Source of the DNA: Planctomycetota bacterium
Lineage (GTDB): Bacteria; Planctomycetota; Phycisphaerae; Phycisphaerales; SM1A02
NCBI GenBank assembly: GCA_027622195.1
Contig: JAQBZO010000004.1
Span: 43,078-107,077 of the forward strand
Length of the DNA stretch: 64,000 bases
Reading direction: 5' to 3'
Under the pieces are notes generated by a model. That model was not told where the DNA came from, did not search any database, and worked only from the letters and a program-made list of their open reading frames with translations. Shown here piece after piece: positions 8,509 through 18,157 of this stretch; position 1 is the first letter of the stretch; each line of letters begins with the position of its first letter. The position numbers and the translations under genes were made by a program.

Positions 8509-9740
8509 CACCACACACTCAAGACAAACAAAGCGCGCCGCTCGCCATTCTTGCAGAGAACGTACACACGGTAGCTGATGCCGTGCTCCACGAGGCTGGA
8601 TTCACGATCGAACGAATCGGCGGAGCACTCGAAGGAGAGCCACTTCGCTCGGCACTACAGCGAGCGCAATTCATCGGCATCCGAAGTAAGTCCCAGATTC
8701 GTCGTCTTTCGATTGAGGAAGCTCCGGGGCTTCTCGCTATCGGTTGTTTTTGCATCGGCACCAATCAAGTCGATCTGGACACCGCTGAACATCGCGGCGT
8801 GCCCGTGTTCAATGCTCCCTTTGCGAATACGCGCAGCGTTGCCGAACTCACCATTGCCGAAATCGTCTGTCTCTTCCGCCGCACCTTTGACCAATCTTCG
8901 GGACTGCACCGCGGCGAGTGGGACAAGTCAGCCGAAGGATCGCATGAAGTGCGCGGACGCACCGTGGGCATCGTTGGATATGGACACATTGGTTCGCAAG
9001 TCTCAGTCCTCGCTGAAGCGATGGGCATGCGTGTTCTCTTTCACGACATCGCTCGCAAGTTGCCTCTGGGCAATGCCCACTTCCGCGCCAAGCTCGATGA
9101 ACTGCTTCACGAGTCGGATGTCGTCACGCTGCATGTTCCATCCACCCCGCTCACCGATGGCATGATCGGCGCGAAACAACTCGCGCGCATGAAGCGAGGC
9201 TCGCACCTCATCAACAATGCGCGAGGATCCGTCGTGCAGTACGCCGCAGCGGCGGATGCGCTGCGATCGGGACAGCTCGGTGGATTGGCGGCGGATGTTT
9301 TCCCAGAAGAACCGCTTCGCAACGGCGAACGATTCGAAAGTCCACTCCAGGGGCTCACGAATGTGATTCTCACGCCGCATGTCGGGGGAAGCACCGAAGA
9401 AGCGCAAGAGGCGATTGCCCTCGAGGTCGCTGAAAAACTCTCTCGATTCTGGCGCGACGGATCAACGAGTAGCGCAGTCAATTTCCCTGGCGTCGATCTT
9501 CCGCATCAACGCGTCGGCGAACTTCGCATCATGCATGTCCACCGCAATGTGCCTGGTGTCCTTGGACGAATGCACACGCTGCTTGCCTCTCGCAATGTGA
9601 ATATCAGCGCCGAATTCCTTCAAAGTACGCGGGATGTTTCGTATGTCATCCTCGACACTGAACCTGTTCAGGATCCTGCTGTCTTGCGTGCGCTCGCTGA
9701 AATGCCCGAAACGATTCGCATGCGCGTTGCTCGCAGTTGA
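8505..9740 (+). CDS. serA: D-3-phosphoglycerate dehydrogenase
   Basis: A 411-residue NAD-dependent enzyme that oxidises 3-phosphoglycerate, the first step of serine synthesis. Motifs in order are a Rossmann fold (GIVGYGHIGSQV), catalytic Arg in NNARGSVV, Glu in ADVFPEEP and His in LTPHVGGSTEEAQ. A C-terminal ACT domain (about the last 75 residues, ELRIMHVHRNVPGVLGRMH) is the usual serine feedback site. Length and layout match the short E. coli type. The frame is open upstream inside map, but the ATG overlapping the map stop is the natural start. Confidence 0.92.
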   Translation: MTPHTQDKQSAPLAILAENVHTVADAVLHEAGFTIERIGGALEGEPLRSALQRAQFIGIRSKSQIRRLSIEEAPGLLAIGCFCIGTNQVDLDTAEHRGVPVFNAPFANTRSVAELTIAEIVCLFRRTFDQSSGLHRGEWDKSAEGSHEVRGRTVGIVGYGHIGSQVSVLAEAMGMRVLFHDIARKLPLGNAHFRAKLDELLHESDVVTLHVPSTPLTDGMIGAKQLARMKRGSHLINNARGSVVQYAAAADALRSGQLGGLAADVFPEEPLRNGERFESPLQGLTNVILTPHVGGSTEEAQEAIALEVAEKLSRFWRDGSTSSAVNFPGVDLPHQRVGELRIMHVHRNVPGVLGRMHTLLASRNVNISAEFLQSTRDVSYVILDTEPVQDPAVLRALAEMPETIRMRVARS

Positions 9741-9743
9741 GCC

Positions 9744-9749
9744 TACGAT
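9744..9749 (+). promoter_or_regulatory. -10-like TACGAT box of the prolyl oligopeptidase gene
   Basis: TACGAT begins four bases after the serA stop and is followed by six bases (gggcgg) before ATG 9756. This suggests the peptidase has its own leaderless promoter in addition to any read-through from serA. Confidence 0.38.
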
Positions 9750-9755
9750 GGGCGG

Positions 9756-11876
9756 ATGCGCACGCATCTCACCGCCGTTTCGTTGGCTTCTCTTGCATTC
9801 CTCTGTCCATCCTTCGCTTGGGGTGGACCACCTCCCACACGAACGGATCCCGTCACCGAAACAATGCACGGCGACTCGGTGGTCGATCCGTATCGATGGC
9901 TTGAATCACTCGAGAGTGAATCGTCCGAGGTGCGTGAGTGGACCGATGCGCAAAACGCATTCACGCGCGCGACGCTCGAAGCGCTTCCTTGTCGCGACGC
10001 ACTCACTGCTGAACTCACGCCGCTGATGGAGATTGGCGCTGTCGGACTTCCTCGTCGACACGGCCACTCTGTTTTCTACACCGAGCGAACGGGCAGACAG
10101 AATCAAGCAGTCCTCAAAGTGAGAGCGATCGACGGGACAGAGTCGCGCGTCTTGATCGATCCAAACACACTCGACGCGCGCGGACTCACGAGCCTTGACT
10201 GGTGGAATCCATCCAAGGACGGCACCCTGCTCGCATTCGGCACTTCGCAGTCTGGCAGCGAAATGAGCGAATTGCATCTGCTTGTGGTCGCGACAGGAGC
10301 GATGCTCACCGACACAATTTCAGGCAAGGTCGACTTCGGAGGATGGACTCCCGCGAACGATGCCTTTGTCTACAGCGCCCTTCGAGATGTCAAGGATCCA
10401 TACAGCCGAGAGAGCCGCTGGCATGTCGTCGGAAGCGACCCCGCCAAGGATCTCATCCTCGTGAAACAAGATGATCCGAAGCGCATTCCCTATGTGGGAC
10501 TTTCAGAGGACGGACGGTGGTTTTTCGTGGGACTCACCGATGGTTGGCAACGCAACGACCTTTGGATCGCGAGCACCAGTGCGTTCCTCTCAAGCGGAAC
10601 GCTGACTCGCATTCCCATCGCCGTTGGACTCGACGGGCAGTTTGAACCTCAAGTCGATTTTGAGGAGAGATTCGTGATGCGAACCACTCTTGACGCGCCG
10701 AAGGGAAAATTGCTCGCTGTGGATTTCCATCATCCTGAGTCTGCACACTGGAAAACTGTTGTCGCTGAGCGCGCCGATGCAGTCCTCACGGGATCATCCC
10801 GCACGACCAACGCGATGCTCGTGACATGGGAAAAGGATGTGCACTCTGAAGTGTCGATTCACAATCAAGATGGCGCCGCAACTGGGGCCATGACCTTGCC
10901 TGGACTTGGAAGCGCAACAGTCAGCGCGAACCATCAGGGCTTCGATGCGTTTGTCTCGTACACCTCGTACAACTGCCCTCGCACGATTCTTCATTTCAAC
11001 ACTCCATCAGGAGCGTCAACCACTTGGGCGCAACCCGCAGTGCCTGCCGACCTTTCGTCGATTTCGGTCACTCAACACTTCACGCCGAGCAAAGACGGTA
11101 CGAAGATTCCTTACTTCATCATCTGCAACAAAGATGTGAAACCGACGGGAGCGAACCCATGTCTCTTGTACGGATACGGCGGATTCAATGTCTCGCTGAC
11201 ACCGTACTTTCAATCCACGATCATTCCGTGGCTCTCTCGCGGCGGGGTCTATGTTGTCGCCAATCTTCGCGGCGGAGCTGAATACGGTGAGGCATGGCAT
11301 CAAGCGGGCATGCAAGCAAAGAAGCAAAATGTCTTTGATGATTTGTATGCCGTAGCGAACGCGCTCACCTCGCAAGGGTGGACCAATGCGGCTCACCTTG
11401 CAATCGAAGGTGGATCGAATGGAGGACTCCTCACCGGAGTTGCTGTCACCCAAAGACCCGAACTTTTTTCCTGCGCGATCAGTGCAGTGCCCCTCTTGGA
11501 CATGCTGCGTTTTCACAAGTTTTTGATCGCGCAATATTGGGTGCCGGAATACGGATCAAGCGATGATGCTGCTGCCTATCCATGGCTCAAGGCGTATAGC
11601 CCGTACCAGAACGTGAAGTCAGGGCGGAAGTATCCCGCCGTACTCTTTACCGCTGGAGAAAATGACTCCCGCGTTCACCCACTTCACGCTCGCAAGATGG
11701 CGGCACTCTTGCAATCCGTTGCCGCCAATGGTCCAGAGGATCCCATTCTTTTGTGGGTCGACCGCGATGCTGGACATGGACAAGGCAAACCGCTCGCCCT
11801 TCGCGTTCGAGATGAGGTGGATCAGTGGTCCTTCGTGATGTGGCAGACGGGACTCTGCGAGTCAGCGAAACGCTAG
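9756..11876 (+). CDS. Prolyl oligopeptidase (S9A), exported
   Basis: A 706-residue serine peptidase that cuts short peptides after proline. An N-terminal signal peptide (ending near FAWGG) indicates export. The N-terminal half is the seven-bladed propeller (starting at DPYRWLE), and the C-terminal half the alpha/beta hydrolase. The catalytic triad is clear: Ser in EGGSNGGLLTG, Asp in AGENDSRVHPLHARKM and His in DRDAGHGQGKP. The YGYGGF oxyanion segment is present. Length is normal. It lies 15 bases after serA. Its stop codon lies inside a tandem repeat shared with the converging pcrA gene. Confidence 0.92.
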   Translation: MRTHLTAVSLASLAFLCPSFAWGGPPPTRTDPVTETMHGDSVVDPYRWLESLESESSEVREWTDAQNAFTRATLEALPCRDALTAELTPLMEIGAVGLPRRHGHSVFYTERTGRQNQAVLKVRAIDGTESRVLIDPNTLDARGLTSLDWWNPSKDGTLLAFGTSQSGSEMSELHLLVVATGAMLTDTISGKVDFGGWTPANDAFVYSALRDVKDPYSRESRWHVVGSDPAKDLILVKQDDPKRIPYVGLSEDGRWFFVGLTDGWQRNDLWIASTSAFLSSGTLTRIPIAVGLDGQFEPQVDFEERFVMRTTLDAPKGKLLAVDFHHPESAHWKTVVAERADAVLTGSSRTTNAMLVTWEKDVHSEVSIHNQDGAATGAMTLPGLGSATVSANHQGFDAFVSYTSYNCPRTILHFNTPSGASTTWAQPAVPADLSSISVTQHFTPSKDGTKIPYFIICNKDVKPTGANPCLLYGYGGFNVSLTPYFQSTIIPWLSRGGVYVVANLRGGAEYGEAWHQAGMQAKKQNVFDDLYAVANALTSQGWTNAAHLAIEGGSNGGLLTGVAVTQRPELFSCAISAVPLLDMLRFHKFLIAQYWVPEYGSSDDAAAYPWLKAYSPYQNVKSGRKYPAVLFTAGENDSRVHPLHARKMAALLQSVAANGPEDPILLWVDRDAGHGQGKPLALRVRDEVDQWSFVMWQTGLCESAKR

Positions 11877-11918
11877 CGAACCGCTAGAAAACCGCTCGCG
11901 AACCGCTAGCGAACGACT
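11864..11918. repeat. Five tandem copies of an 11-base repeat at a convergent gene end
   Basis: Five consecutive 11-base units with consensus AGCGAACCGCT start at 11864, 11875, 11886, 11897 and 11908; units 1, 3, 4 and 5 differ from the consensus by one to three bases. Each unit has inverted ends (AGCG/CGCT). The array spans the last codons of the peptidase gene and the last codons of pcrA, and CTAG at unit junctions supplies the TAG stop on each strand. Confidence 0.8.
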
Positions 11919-14140
11919 TCCAATTTGGCGTACGCGAGAATGAGTGTCTTGGCCCCCGCTCCAGGAAAATTCACTCGAGCGGCATTGTGTCCACTTTGAA
12001 GAAAGACGGACTCAATCTTGCCGATGCCGAATTGTCCGTGTCGAACCATCATGCCAGCCGAGTACTCGGATCCGTCCTCGACCAATGTTCTCTCCTGAGC
12101 GATGCGCCCCGCCTTCTCTTCCACGATGCGCCTCTGAGAAAGGTGTGCGATGGGCAATTCGTCCGAGAAATCGCTTTCGATCGCGACATCACGCATGCCA
12201 TGCTGGGATCGCATCCTCGCCGAGGTAATGAGCAGTCTTCGCTTCGCACGCGTGATGCCGACATACAGCAGTCGTCGTTCTTCTTCGAGTTCGGCTTCGC
12301 TCTGGGCAGCACGCGAGTGGGGCAAAATATTCTGTTCAAGTCCGATGATCATCACGGTGTCGAACTCAAGTCCCTTCGCAGCGTGGAGTGTCATCAATGT
12401 GAGTGCGCCACGCTCTGGATCCACCATGTCGGCATCGGCGACCAGAGCCACTCGCTCCAGAAACAGGTGCAGCGCACCCATGAGTGAACGATCTGCTTCG
12501 GCATCTTCGGCAACAGGCGATGCGACATCCGCTGCCGCGTTCGCCACCTCTTGCAAGTTGGCGCAGCGATCATCTGCTTCTTCTTCGTCGGCAGCATCCT
12601 TCGCCACTGCTTGCCTCAGTCCCGCACGCTCGATGAGTTCGGTGATGAATGCACCGAGCAGGGACTCTCCCTGCTCATTCCATCCGCGCCCCGCAAGTTG
12701 CAGTGTGTATCCATCGAGTTCGTCCGCGAACCGCATGCAGGCTGATGCGGTCCGAGGCGCTGCGCCTGCCGCCCTCGCTTGTGGCAGCACCGTGCGCACG
12801 CAACTCTGTCTCGCCGCCGCGAACTCAAGGAGTTGATCGAATCCAGCATCTCCGATGCCGCGCGAAGGCGTTTTCGATGCCCTCTTGAGCGCGAGATCAT
12901 CGGCAGGATTCGCCAACACACGGAGGTACGACAACAAGGTGCGCACCTCGGCTCGTTCATAGAACGCCGTACCACGTGCGATCACATAGGGAATCTGCCG
13001 ACGGAGGCACTCTTCTTCAATCGAGCGACTCAGCGCGTTCATCCGATACAACACAGCCATGTCACGCAGTGGGATCGACGCAGCCATTCGATCGACGACC
13101 ATTTGAACAACGATTTGCGCTTCATGTTTCTCATCGAGGGCGACGAGTCGATCCACCAATTCGCCCGCCCCAGCCATGCTCGAGAGTGGACGCTCTCGGC
13201 GATCCTTGTTGTGTCGGATCAATGCATCGGCGCACGCGACGATATGCCCCGTGCTCCGGAAATTCTCGCCCAGCGCAATCACCCGAGCACCTGGCCATGT
13301 GTCCTCGAATCCAAGGATGTTGGTGATATCCGCGCCGCGCCAACCATAGATTGATTGGTCAGGATCTCCCACGACACAGACATTGCCATGTTCTTGAGCG
13401 ATCATGCGCACGATCGTGAACTGTGCCTGGTTGGTGTCCTGATACTCGTCCACCAAGAGATGCTGGCATCGACGACGGATCGCGTCACGAACGGTCGCGT
13501 CTCCGATCAACATTTTTGCCGTGCGCATCAAGAGATCATCGAAGTCGAGCGCGTTCGCGCGAGCCAAAATCCCCTCATATTCACGGTATACCCGTGCAAG
13601 CGAGCGTGACGCGAAGTCCGTCGATTCCGCCTCAAGAGCCTCTGCGCTGAGCAAACGATTCTTGGCAGTACTGATGGAAGACTGTACCCACGCTGGACGA
13701 AATGTTTTGACATCAAGACCGGCTTGAATCACCGCCGATTTCACAGATGATCGCGCATCGCTTGCATCAAGAATTGAAAAACCAGAAGCGAGTGGACCAA
13801 TCACATGCGCCGCAGCACTCGATGCGGGGCCATATTGCCGCAGGATTCGTGCACACCACGCATGGAAGGTGCTGACTTGCAATCCACCACGACTGATGAC
13901 TTGTGCACCAAGCAACACATCCACCCGTTCGCGCATCTCGCGTGCTGCTTTGTTCGTAAAGGTCAATGCAAGGATTTGCCACGCAGGAACACCGCGCGCC
14001 ATGATCATCGCAACGCGGCGGGTGATCACGCGCGTTTTTCCAGAACCTGGCCCAGCAAGGACGAGCAGCGGTCCATCGCCGTGTTCGACGGCGAGTCGCT
14101 GCGGTTCAGTCAAGTCGGCGAGAAGTGGGTCACCATCCAT
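11906..14140 (-). CDS. pcrA: UvrD/PcrA-type ATP-dependent DNA helicase
   Basis: A 744-residue superfamily 1A helicase (3'-to-5') used in excision repair and replication restart. Motifs in order are TEPQRLAVEH (Q motif), Walker A (LAGPGSGKTRV), TFTNKAA (Ia), VDEYQDTN (II), GDPDQSIYGWRGA (III), and LMTLHAAKGLEFD (V), and YVGITRAKRRL (VI). The C-terminus ends in a short Tudor-like module (VRHGQFGIGKIESV...AKLEVVR) typical of PcrA, which binds RNA polymerase. The start at 14140 directly precedes the Q motif. A TAGACT box lies nine bases upstream. Confidence 0.92.
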   Translation of the reverse strand: MDGDPLLADLTEPQRLAVEHGDGPLLVLAGPGSGKTRVITRRVAMIMARGVPAWQILALTFTNKAAREMRERVDVLLGAQVISRGGLQVSTFHAWCARILRQYGPASSAAAHVIGPLASGFSILDASDARSSVKSAVIQAGLDVKTFRPAWVQSSISTAKNRLLSAEALEAESTDFASRSLARVYREYEGILARANALDFDDLLMRTAKMLIGDATVRDAIRRRCQHLLVDEYQDTNQAQFTIVRMIAQEHGNVCVVGDPDQSIYGWRGADITNILGFEDTWPGARVIALGENFRSTGHIVACADALIRHNKDRRERPLSSMAGAGELVDRLVALDEKHEAQIVVQMVVDRMAASIPLRDMAVLYRMNALSRSIEEECLRRQIPYVIARGTAFYERAEVRTLLSYLRVLANPADDLALKRASKTPSRGIGDAGFDQLLEFAAARQSCVRTVLPQARAAGAAPRTASACMRFADELDGYTLQLAGRGWNEQGESLLGAFITELIERAGLRQAVAKDAADEEEADDRCANLQEVANAAADVASPVAEDAEADRSLMGALHLFLERVALVADADMVDPERGALTLMTLHAAKGLEFDTVMIIGLEQNILPHSRAAQSEAELEEERRLLYVGITRAKRRLLITSARMRSQHGMRDVAIESDFSDELPIAHLSQRRIVEEKAGRIAQERTLVEDGSEYSAGMMVRHGQFGIGKIESVFLQSGHNAARVNFPGAGAKTLILAYAKLEVVR

Positions 14141-14178
14141 AGTCGGGTGAGTCTATGGGTCGATTTCCTGCCTCTACA

Positions 14179-14212
14179 GTGAGAAAGTGTTTTGATAAGG
14201 GCACAATCTCAC
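14179..14212 (+). repeat. Hairpin element, copy A
   Basis: Begins GTGAGAAAGTG and ends GCACAATCTCAC. It folds as a 6-pair outer stem, a 2x2 internal loop and a 7-pair inner stem with loop GATA, counting G-U pairs on the plus strand. A clearly related copy occurs at 29532-29568. It lies in the 474-base gap between pcrA and nrdJ. Function unknown. Confidence 0.6.
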
Positions 14213-14390
14213 CGTAGACGGCCTTCATTCGTCGAGATGAAAGTGATGTCGCAGAGCCATCGCGGCGTGTCCATCGAACCCAGAAAAATCCGTTGCTGAC
14301 AGCCATAGTTGGAAGTCTGTCGCAGGGTTGAAATCATGTTGGCTTGACATAAAGTCTCCCCAATTCGTCGGTTACGCTTTTTTATGTGAA

Positions 14391-14406
14391 TTACTAGATT
14401 TTGTGG
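14391..14406. promoter_or_regulatory. NrdR-like box 1 upstream of nrdJ
   Basis: TTACTAGATTTTGTGG agrees at about 12 of 16 positions with the published NrdR box (acaCwAtATaTwGtgt). Its start lies 32 bases before the start of the second box, about three helical turns, which is the spacing known for paired NrdR sites. NrdR represses ribonucleotide reductase genes when dATP is abundant. Confidence 0.55.
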
Positions 14407-14416
14407 AGAAGTGGTC

Positions 14417-14444
14417 TTGAAACCACTACAGGTAGTGGTATTGT
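14417..14444 (+). promoter_or_regulatory. Predicted nrdJ promoter (-35 TTGAAA, -10 TATTGT)
   Basis: TTGAAA at 14417-14422 and TATTGT at 14439-14444 are separated by 16 bases, and the second NrdR-like box fills that spacer exactly. Transcription would start near 14451, leaving a leader of about 165 bases before the ATG. An AAGGAAGGA Shine-Dalgarno-like run lies at 14596-14604. Confidence 0.45.
14423..14438. promoter_or_regulatory. NrdR-like box 2 inside the nrdJ promoter
   Basis: CCACTACAGGTAGTGG is a perfect inverted repeat (CCACTAC/GTAGTGG around AG) matching the NrdR consensus at about 11 of 16 positions. It sits between the predicted -35 and -10 hexamers, where bound repressor would block RNA polymerase. 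Confidence 0.55.
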
Positions 14445-14614
14445 CTTTGGATCTTGTGAGTGTTGTGTTCATCAAGGGGTCCATCCACACGGATGATCGT
14501 TGGCAGAAACCCGCGTCGAGACGGCGCCATTTTGGTGTTGAGAGTTCCCGTTGTTCCAGTTCAAAACACGCCGTAGACGCGCTTGATTGATTCTCAAGGA
14601 AGGATTTCGCGGTT

Positions 14615-17600
14615 ATGAAGATTGCTCGCCGTTTTACGACCCCTGCCACGGATGTCTACAACTCAGTCGAATGGACTCGCCGCACAAGTCGGATCTCGAA
14701 CACCGATGGGTCAACCGTCTTCGAGATGCGTGATGCTGAGGTTCCAAAGGAATGGAGCCAACTCGCCACCGACATCGTGGTGAGCAAGTATTTCCGCAAG
14801 GCGGGCGTCCCCCAACTTGACCCAACAGGATCTCCTGAGACCCATGCGGGAAACGTGGTCTACGGATCAGAGAAGAGCGTCAAGCAAGTTGTGCATCGCA
14901 TGGTGGGATGTTGGCGCCACTGGGGCGAGAAGCATGGGTACTTCCACTCGACCGATGACGCTGAATCGTTCTACGACGAGTTGGCGTACATGTTGCTGCA
15001 TCAGATGGCCGCACCGAATAGTCCTCAGTGGTTCAACACTGGACTCAACTGGGCCTACGGCATCAATGGCCCAGCCCAAGGACATTGGATCGCTGATCCC
15101 GCAACTGGCGCGCCGACTCTCGCGGCTGACGCGTACACGCATCCTCAACCTCACGCGTGCTTCATCCAATCGATCAGCGATGATCTCGTCAAGGAAGGTG
15201 GCATCATGGACCTGTGGGTTCGTGAGGCTCGTCTCTTCAAGTACGGATCAGGCACCGGCACCAATTTCTCGAATCTTCGCGGCGAAGATGAACCACTCTC
15301 AGGAGGCGGACGCAGCAGCGGACTCATGAGTTTCCTGCGCATCGGAGACCGCGCTGCAGCAGCCATCAAGTCGGGCGGAACGACGCGCCGCGCCGCAAAA
15401 ATGGTCTGTTTGGACGTGGATCATCCCGATATTGAAACCTTCGTGAACTGGAAAGTCCGCGAGGAAATCAAGGTTGCGGCACTCGTGGAAGGGATGAAGC
15501 ACCTTCCTCAAGAACATCGTGATCTCGCGAAGCAATTCAAACTCTCACTCGACTACGACTTCAACGGTGAGTCGTACACCACGGTGAGTGGACAGAACAG
15601 CAACAACTCAGTGCGACTCTCGGACGCGTTCATGGAAGCGGTTGCATCCGATAGCGACTGGACGCTCGTCCGACGCACCGACGGCAAGCCCGCGAGAACT
15701 TTGAAGGCGACTGCACTGTGGGAGACGATCAACTTCGCCGCGTGGCGCTGCGCTGATCCTGGACTTCAGTATGACTCGACCATCAATGCGTGGCACACCT
15801 GCCCCGCTGGCGGACGGATCAACGCAAGCAATCCGTGCAGCGAGTACATGTTCCTCGACAACACGGCGTGCAATCTCGCGAGCATCAATCTGCTTCGCTT
15901 CTACGATTCCGAAAAACGCGAGTTTGATATCGATGGGTACGAGCACGCGATTCGTCTTTGGACGATCGTCCTTGAAATCTCAGTGCTCATGGCTGCTTTC
16001 CCAAGCCGTGAAATCGCAGAACTCAGCCACCACTATCGAACACTGGGACTCGGATACGCCAACTTGGGCGCCATGCTCATGCAGGCAGGCATCGGTTACG
16101 ACAGCGAAGAAGGACGCGCGGTCTGCGGATCGGTCTCAGCCATTCTCACCGGTCGCTCCTACGCCACCAGTGCAGAAATGGCTTCAGAACTCGGCGCATT
16201 CGCGGGATACGAAGCGAATAGCGATTCGATGTTGCGCGTGATGCGCAACCATCGCCGAGCTGCGAACAATGTCTCTCGCACCAGCAGCGAGTGGGAATCA
16301 CTCCACGCTCGTCCTGTGCCGATCGATCACGATGTCTTCCGTTCGGGACGCGTCAACATCGCTCGCGCCCAAGATCTCTTGGATGCAGCAACCCGCAGTT
16401 GGGACGATGCACTCTCGCTCGGCGAGCGTTTCGGATATCGCAATGCTCAGACGACCGTCATCGCTCCAACGGGAACGATTGGTCTGCTGATGGACTGCGA
16501 CACCACCGGCGTCGAACCCGACTTCGCGCTGACCAAGTTCAAGAAACTCGCGGGCGGCGGGTATTTCAAGATCGCCAATCAATCGCTTCGCCCATCGTTG
16601 AAGGCTCTCGGATACTCACCACGCCAAACGGATGACATCCTCGCGTATGTGATGGGTACCCTCTCGCTCGATACGCGACTTCCCGACGAAGGCGGACACG
16701 CTTCGACCTCCACTCCCACACTGCGCGAGTGGTTGCTCACGAAGGGATACACCGGAGACGATTTGGTCGAAATCGAGAATGCACTTCCTGGCTATTTCGA
16801 AATCGGCCTCGGCTTCTCGGCATGGTCGATGCCAGAGCGCGTCTTCTCGCTCTTGGGAATCGATCCTGCCACGGCACGCGCCGATGCCAAGTTCAATGGA
16901 CTTCGCGCTCTTGGATTGACGAAGGGTCAGATCGATGGACTCAACCGAGTGATGTGCGGTACACAAACCATCGAGGGTGCTCCTCACCTTCGCGACGAGC
17001 ATCTTCCTGTCTTCGATTGCGCCAATCGATGCGGCTCACTCGGCGTTCGGTTCATTCCGTCCGAAGGACACATCCGAATGATGGCTGCTGCACAGCCATT
17101 CATTTCGGGCGCGATCAGCAAGACGATCAACCTTCCGAATGAAGCGACAATGGCCGACATCGGTGCGTGCTATCGACTCTCATGGGAACTCGGACTCAAG
17201 GCGAATGCCCTCTACCGCGACGGATGTAAGTTGAGCCAACCGCTCAATAGCACGAGCGACTCCGCGACCGCCGATGCAGCGAACACGGTGGAACGCGAAG
17301 AAGCCGACACCGAGGGCGTCGTCATCGAATCGCGAGAGCCTGTCATCATCGAGCGCATTGTGGAGCGCATCGTTGAGCGTCCGATGCGCCGACGACTTCC
17401 CGACACACGCGACTCGATCACTCACAAGTTCAATGTGGCGGGCCACGAGGGATACCTCATCGTCGGTCTATACGACGACACGAAGACTCCAGGCGAACTC
17501 TTCATCACGATGGCGAAGGAAGGATCCACCATCGGTGGACTCATGGATTCGCTCGGCACCGCCATCAGCGTGGCGTTGCAGTATGGCGTGCCCATTGAAA

Positions 17601-18157
17601 GCCTTGTCAAGAAGTTTGCGCACCAACGGTTTGAGCCGATGGGCATGACGACCAACAATGACATTCCATTCGCCAAGAGCCTCGTGGACTACATCTTCCG
17701 TTGGATGGGAATGGAGTTCATCGACGGATATCGTGAGGAAAACGCTCCCGCGCGATTTGGAAAGGGAGCACACACCGCATCATCCAATGAATCGGCATCA
17801 ATCAAGGAGGACACTGCATGGACCGATCACAGCACGGACGGCCGATCGGCAACCGTCGACGCCCTGGCGTCAACGGATCGAATCAATTCGCGGACCGATT
17901 TATCTGGTTCATCATCCGGCGCTGGCGTGGGATCGACCAACGCCGCGGCTGGGGCTCCAGTGCACGAGAGTGGCTTGCGCCCTCGGAGCGTCGCGAAAAG
18001 CAACACCTCATCAAGAGCAACGGCCTCAGCTCTTGATCAAGCCAACGCCTCACTCATGGGAGATGCGCCTGCATGCGACGCGTGCGGATCCATCACCGTC
18101 CGAAACGGCACGTGCTATCGGTGCGTGAACTGCGGACAAAGCATGGGGTGCAGCTAA
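14615..18157 (+). CDS. nrdJ: Vitamin B12-dependent ribonucleotide reductase (class II)
   Basis: A 1180-residue adenosylcobalamin-dependent enzyme that makes deoxyribonucleotides. The barrel carries the active-site loop NPCSEYMFLDNTACNLASIN (Asn-x-Cys-x-Glu), an allosteric region and late TGTIGLLMDCDTTGVEPD. A TSCPD domain follows a repetitive acidic linker (about residues 890-1050). A Ser/Thr-rich stretch leads to a C-terminal zinc-ribbon-like cysteine cluster (CDACG...CYRCVNCG), where the thioredoxin-reducible pair is expected. Length fits the large planctomycete/actinobacterial NrdJ type. No AdoCbl riboswitch is evident upstream; regulation looks NrdR-based. A strong terminator lies 320 bases downstream. 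Confidence 0.93.
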   Translation: MKIARRFTTPATDVYNSVEWTRRTSRISNTDGSTVFEMRDAEVPKEWSQLATDIVVSKYFRKAGVPQLDPTGSPETHAGNVVYGSEKSVKQVVHRMVGCWRHWGEKHGYFHSTDDAESFYDELAYMLLHQMAAPNSPQWFNTGLNWAYGINGPAQGHWIADPATGAPTLAADAYTHPQPHACFIQSISDDLVKEGGIMDLWVREARLFKYGSGTGTNFSNLRGEDEPLSGGGRSSGLMSFLRIGDRAAAAIKSGGTTRRAAKMVCLDVDHPDIETFVNWKVREEIKVAALVEGMKHLPQEHRDLAKQFKLSLDYDFNGESYTTVSGQNSNNSVRLSDAFMEAVASDSDWTLVRRTDGKPARTLKATALWETINFAAWRCADPGLQYDSTINAWHTCPAGGRINASNPCSEYMFLDNTACNLASINLLRFYDSEKREFDIDGYEHAIRLWTIVLEISVLMAAFPSREIAELSHHYRTLGLGYANLGAMLMQAGIGYDSEEGRAVCGSVSAILTGRSYATSAEMASELGAFAGYEANSDSMLRVMRNHRRAANNVSRTSSEWESLHARPVPIDHDVFRSGRVNIARAQDLLDAATRSWDDALSLGERFGYRNAQTTVIAPTGTIGLLMDCDTTGVEPDFALTKFKKLAGGGYFKIANQSLRPSLKALGYSPRQTDDILAYVMGTLSLDTRLPDEGGHASTSTPTLREWLLTKGYTGDDLVEIENALPGYFEIGLGFSAWSMPERVFSLLGIDPATARADAKFNGLRALGLTKGQIDGLNRVMCGTQTIEGAPHLRDEHLPVFDCANRCGSLGVRFIPSEGHIRMMAAAQPFISGAISKTINLPNEATMADIGACYRLSWELGLKANALYRDGCKLSQPLNSTSDSATADAANTVEREEADTEGVVIESREPVIIERIVERIVERPMRRRLPDTRDSITHKFNVAGHEGYLIVGLYDDTKTPGELFITMAKEGSTIGGLMDSLGTAISVALQYGVPIESLVKKFAHQRFEPMGMTTNNDIPFAKSLVDYIFRWMGMEFIDGYREENAPARFGKGAHTASSNESASIKEDTAWTDHSTDGRSATVDALASTDRINSRTDLSGSSSGAGVGSTNAAAGAPVHESGLRPRSVAKSNTSSRATASALDQANASLMGDAPACDACGSITVRNGTCYRCVNCGQSMGCS

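Noticed and set aside
14450..14614. Cobalamin riboswitch in the nrdJ leader
   Set aside because: The leader is about 165 bases and the enzyme uses B12, but I could not find the B12-box or the expected core helices.
14209..14649. 146-residue minus-strand frame upstream of nrdJ
   Set aside because: Composition looks random, it covers the promoter, NrdR-like boxes and hairpin A, and it overlaps the nrdJ start.
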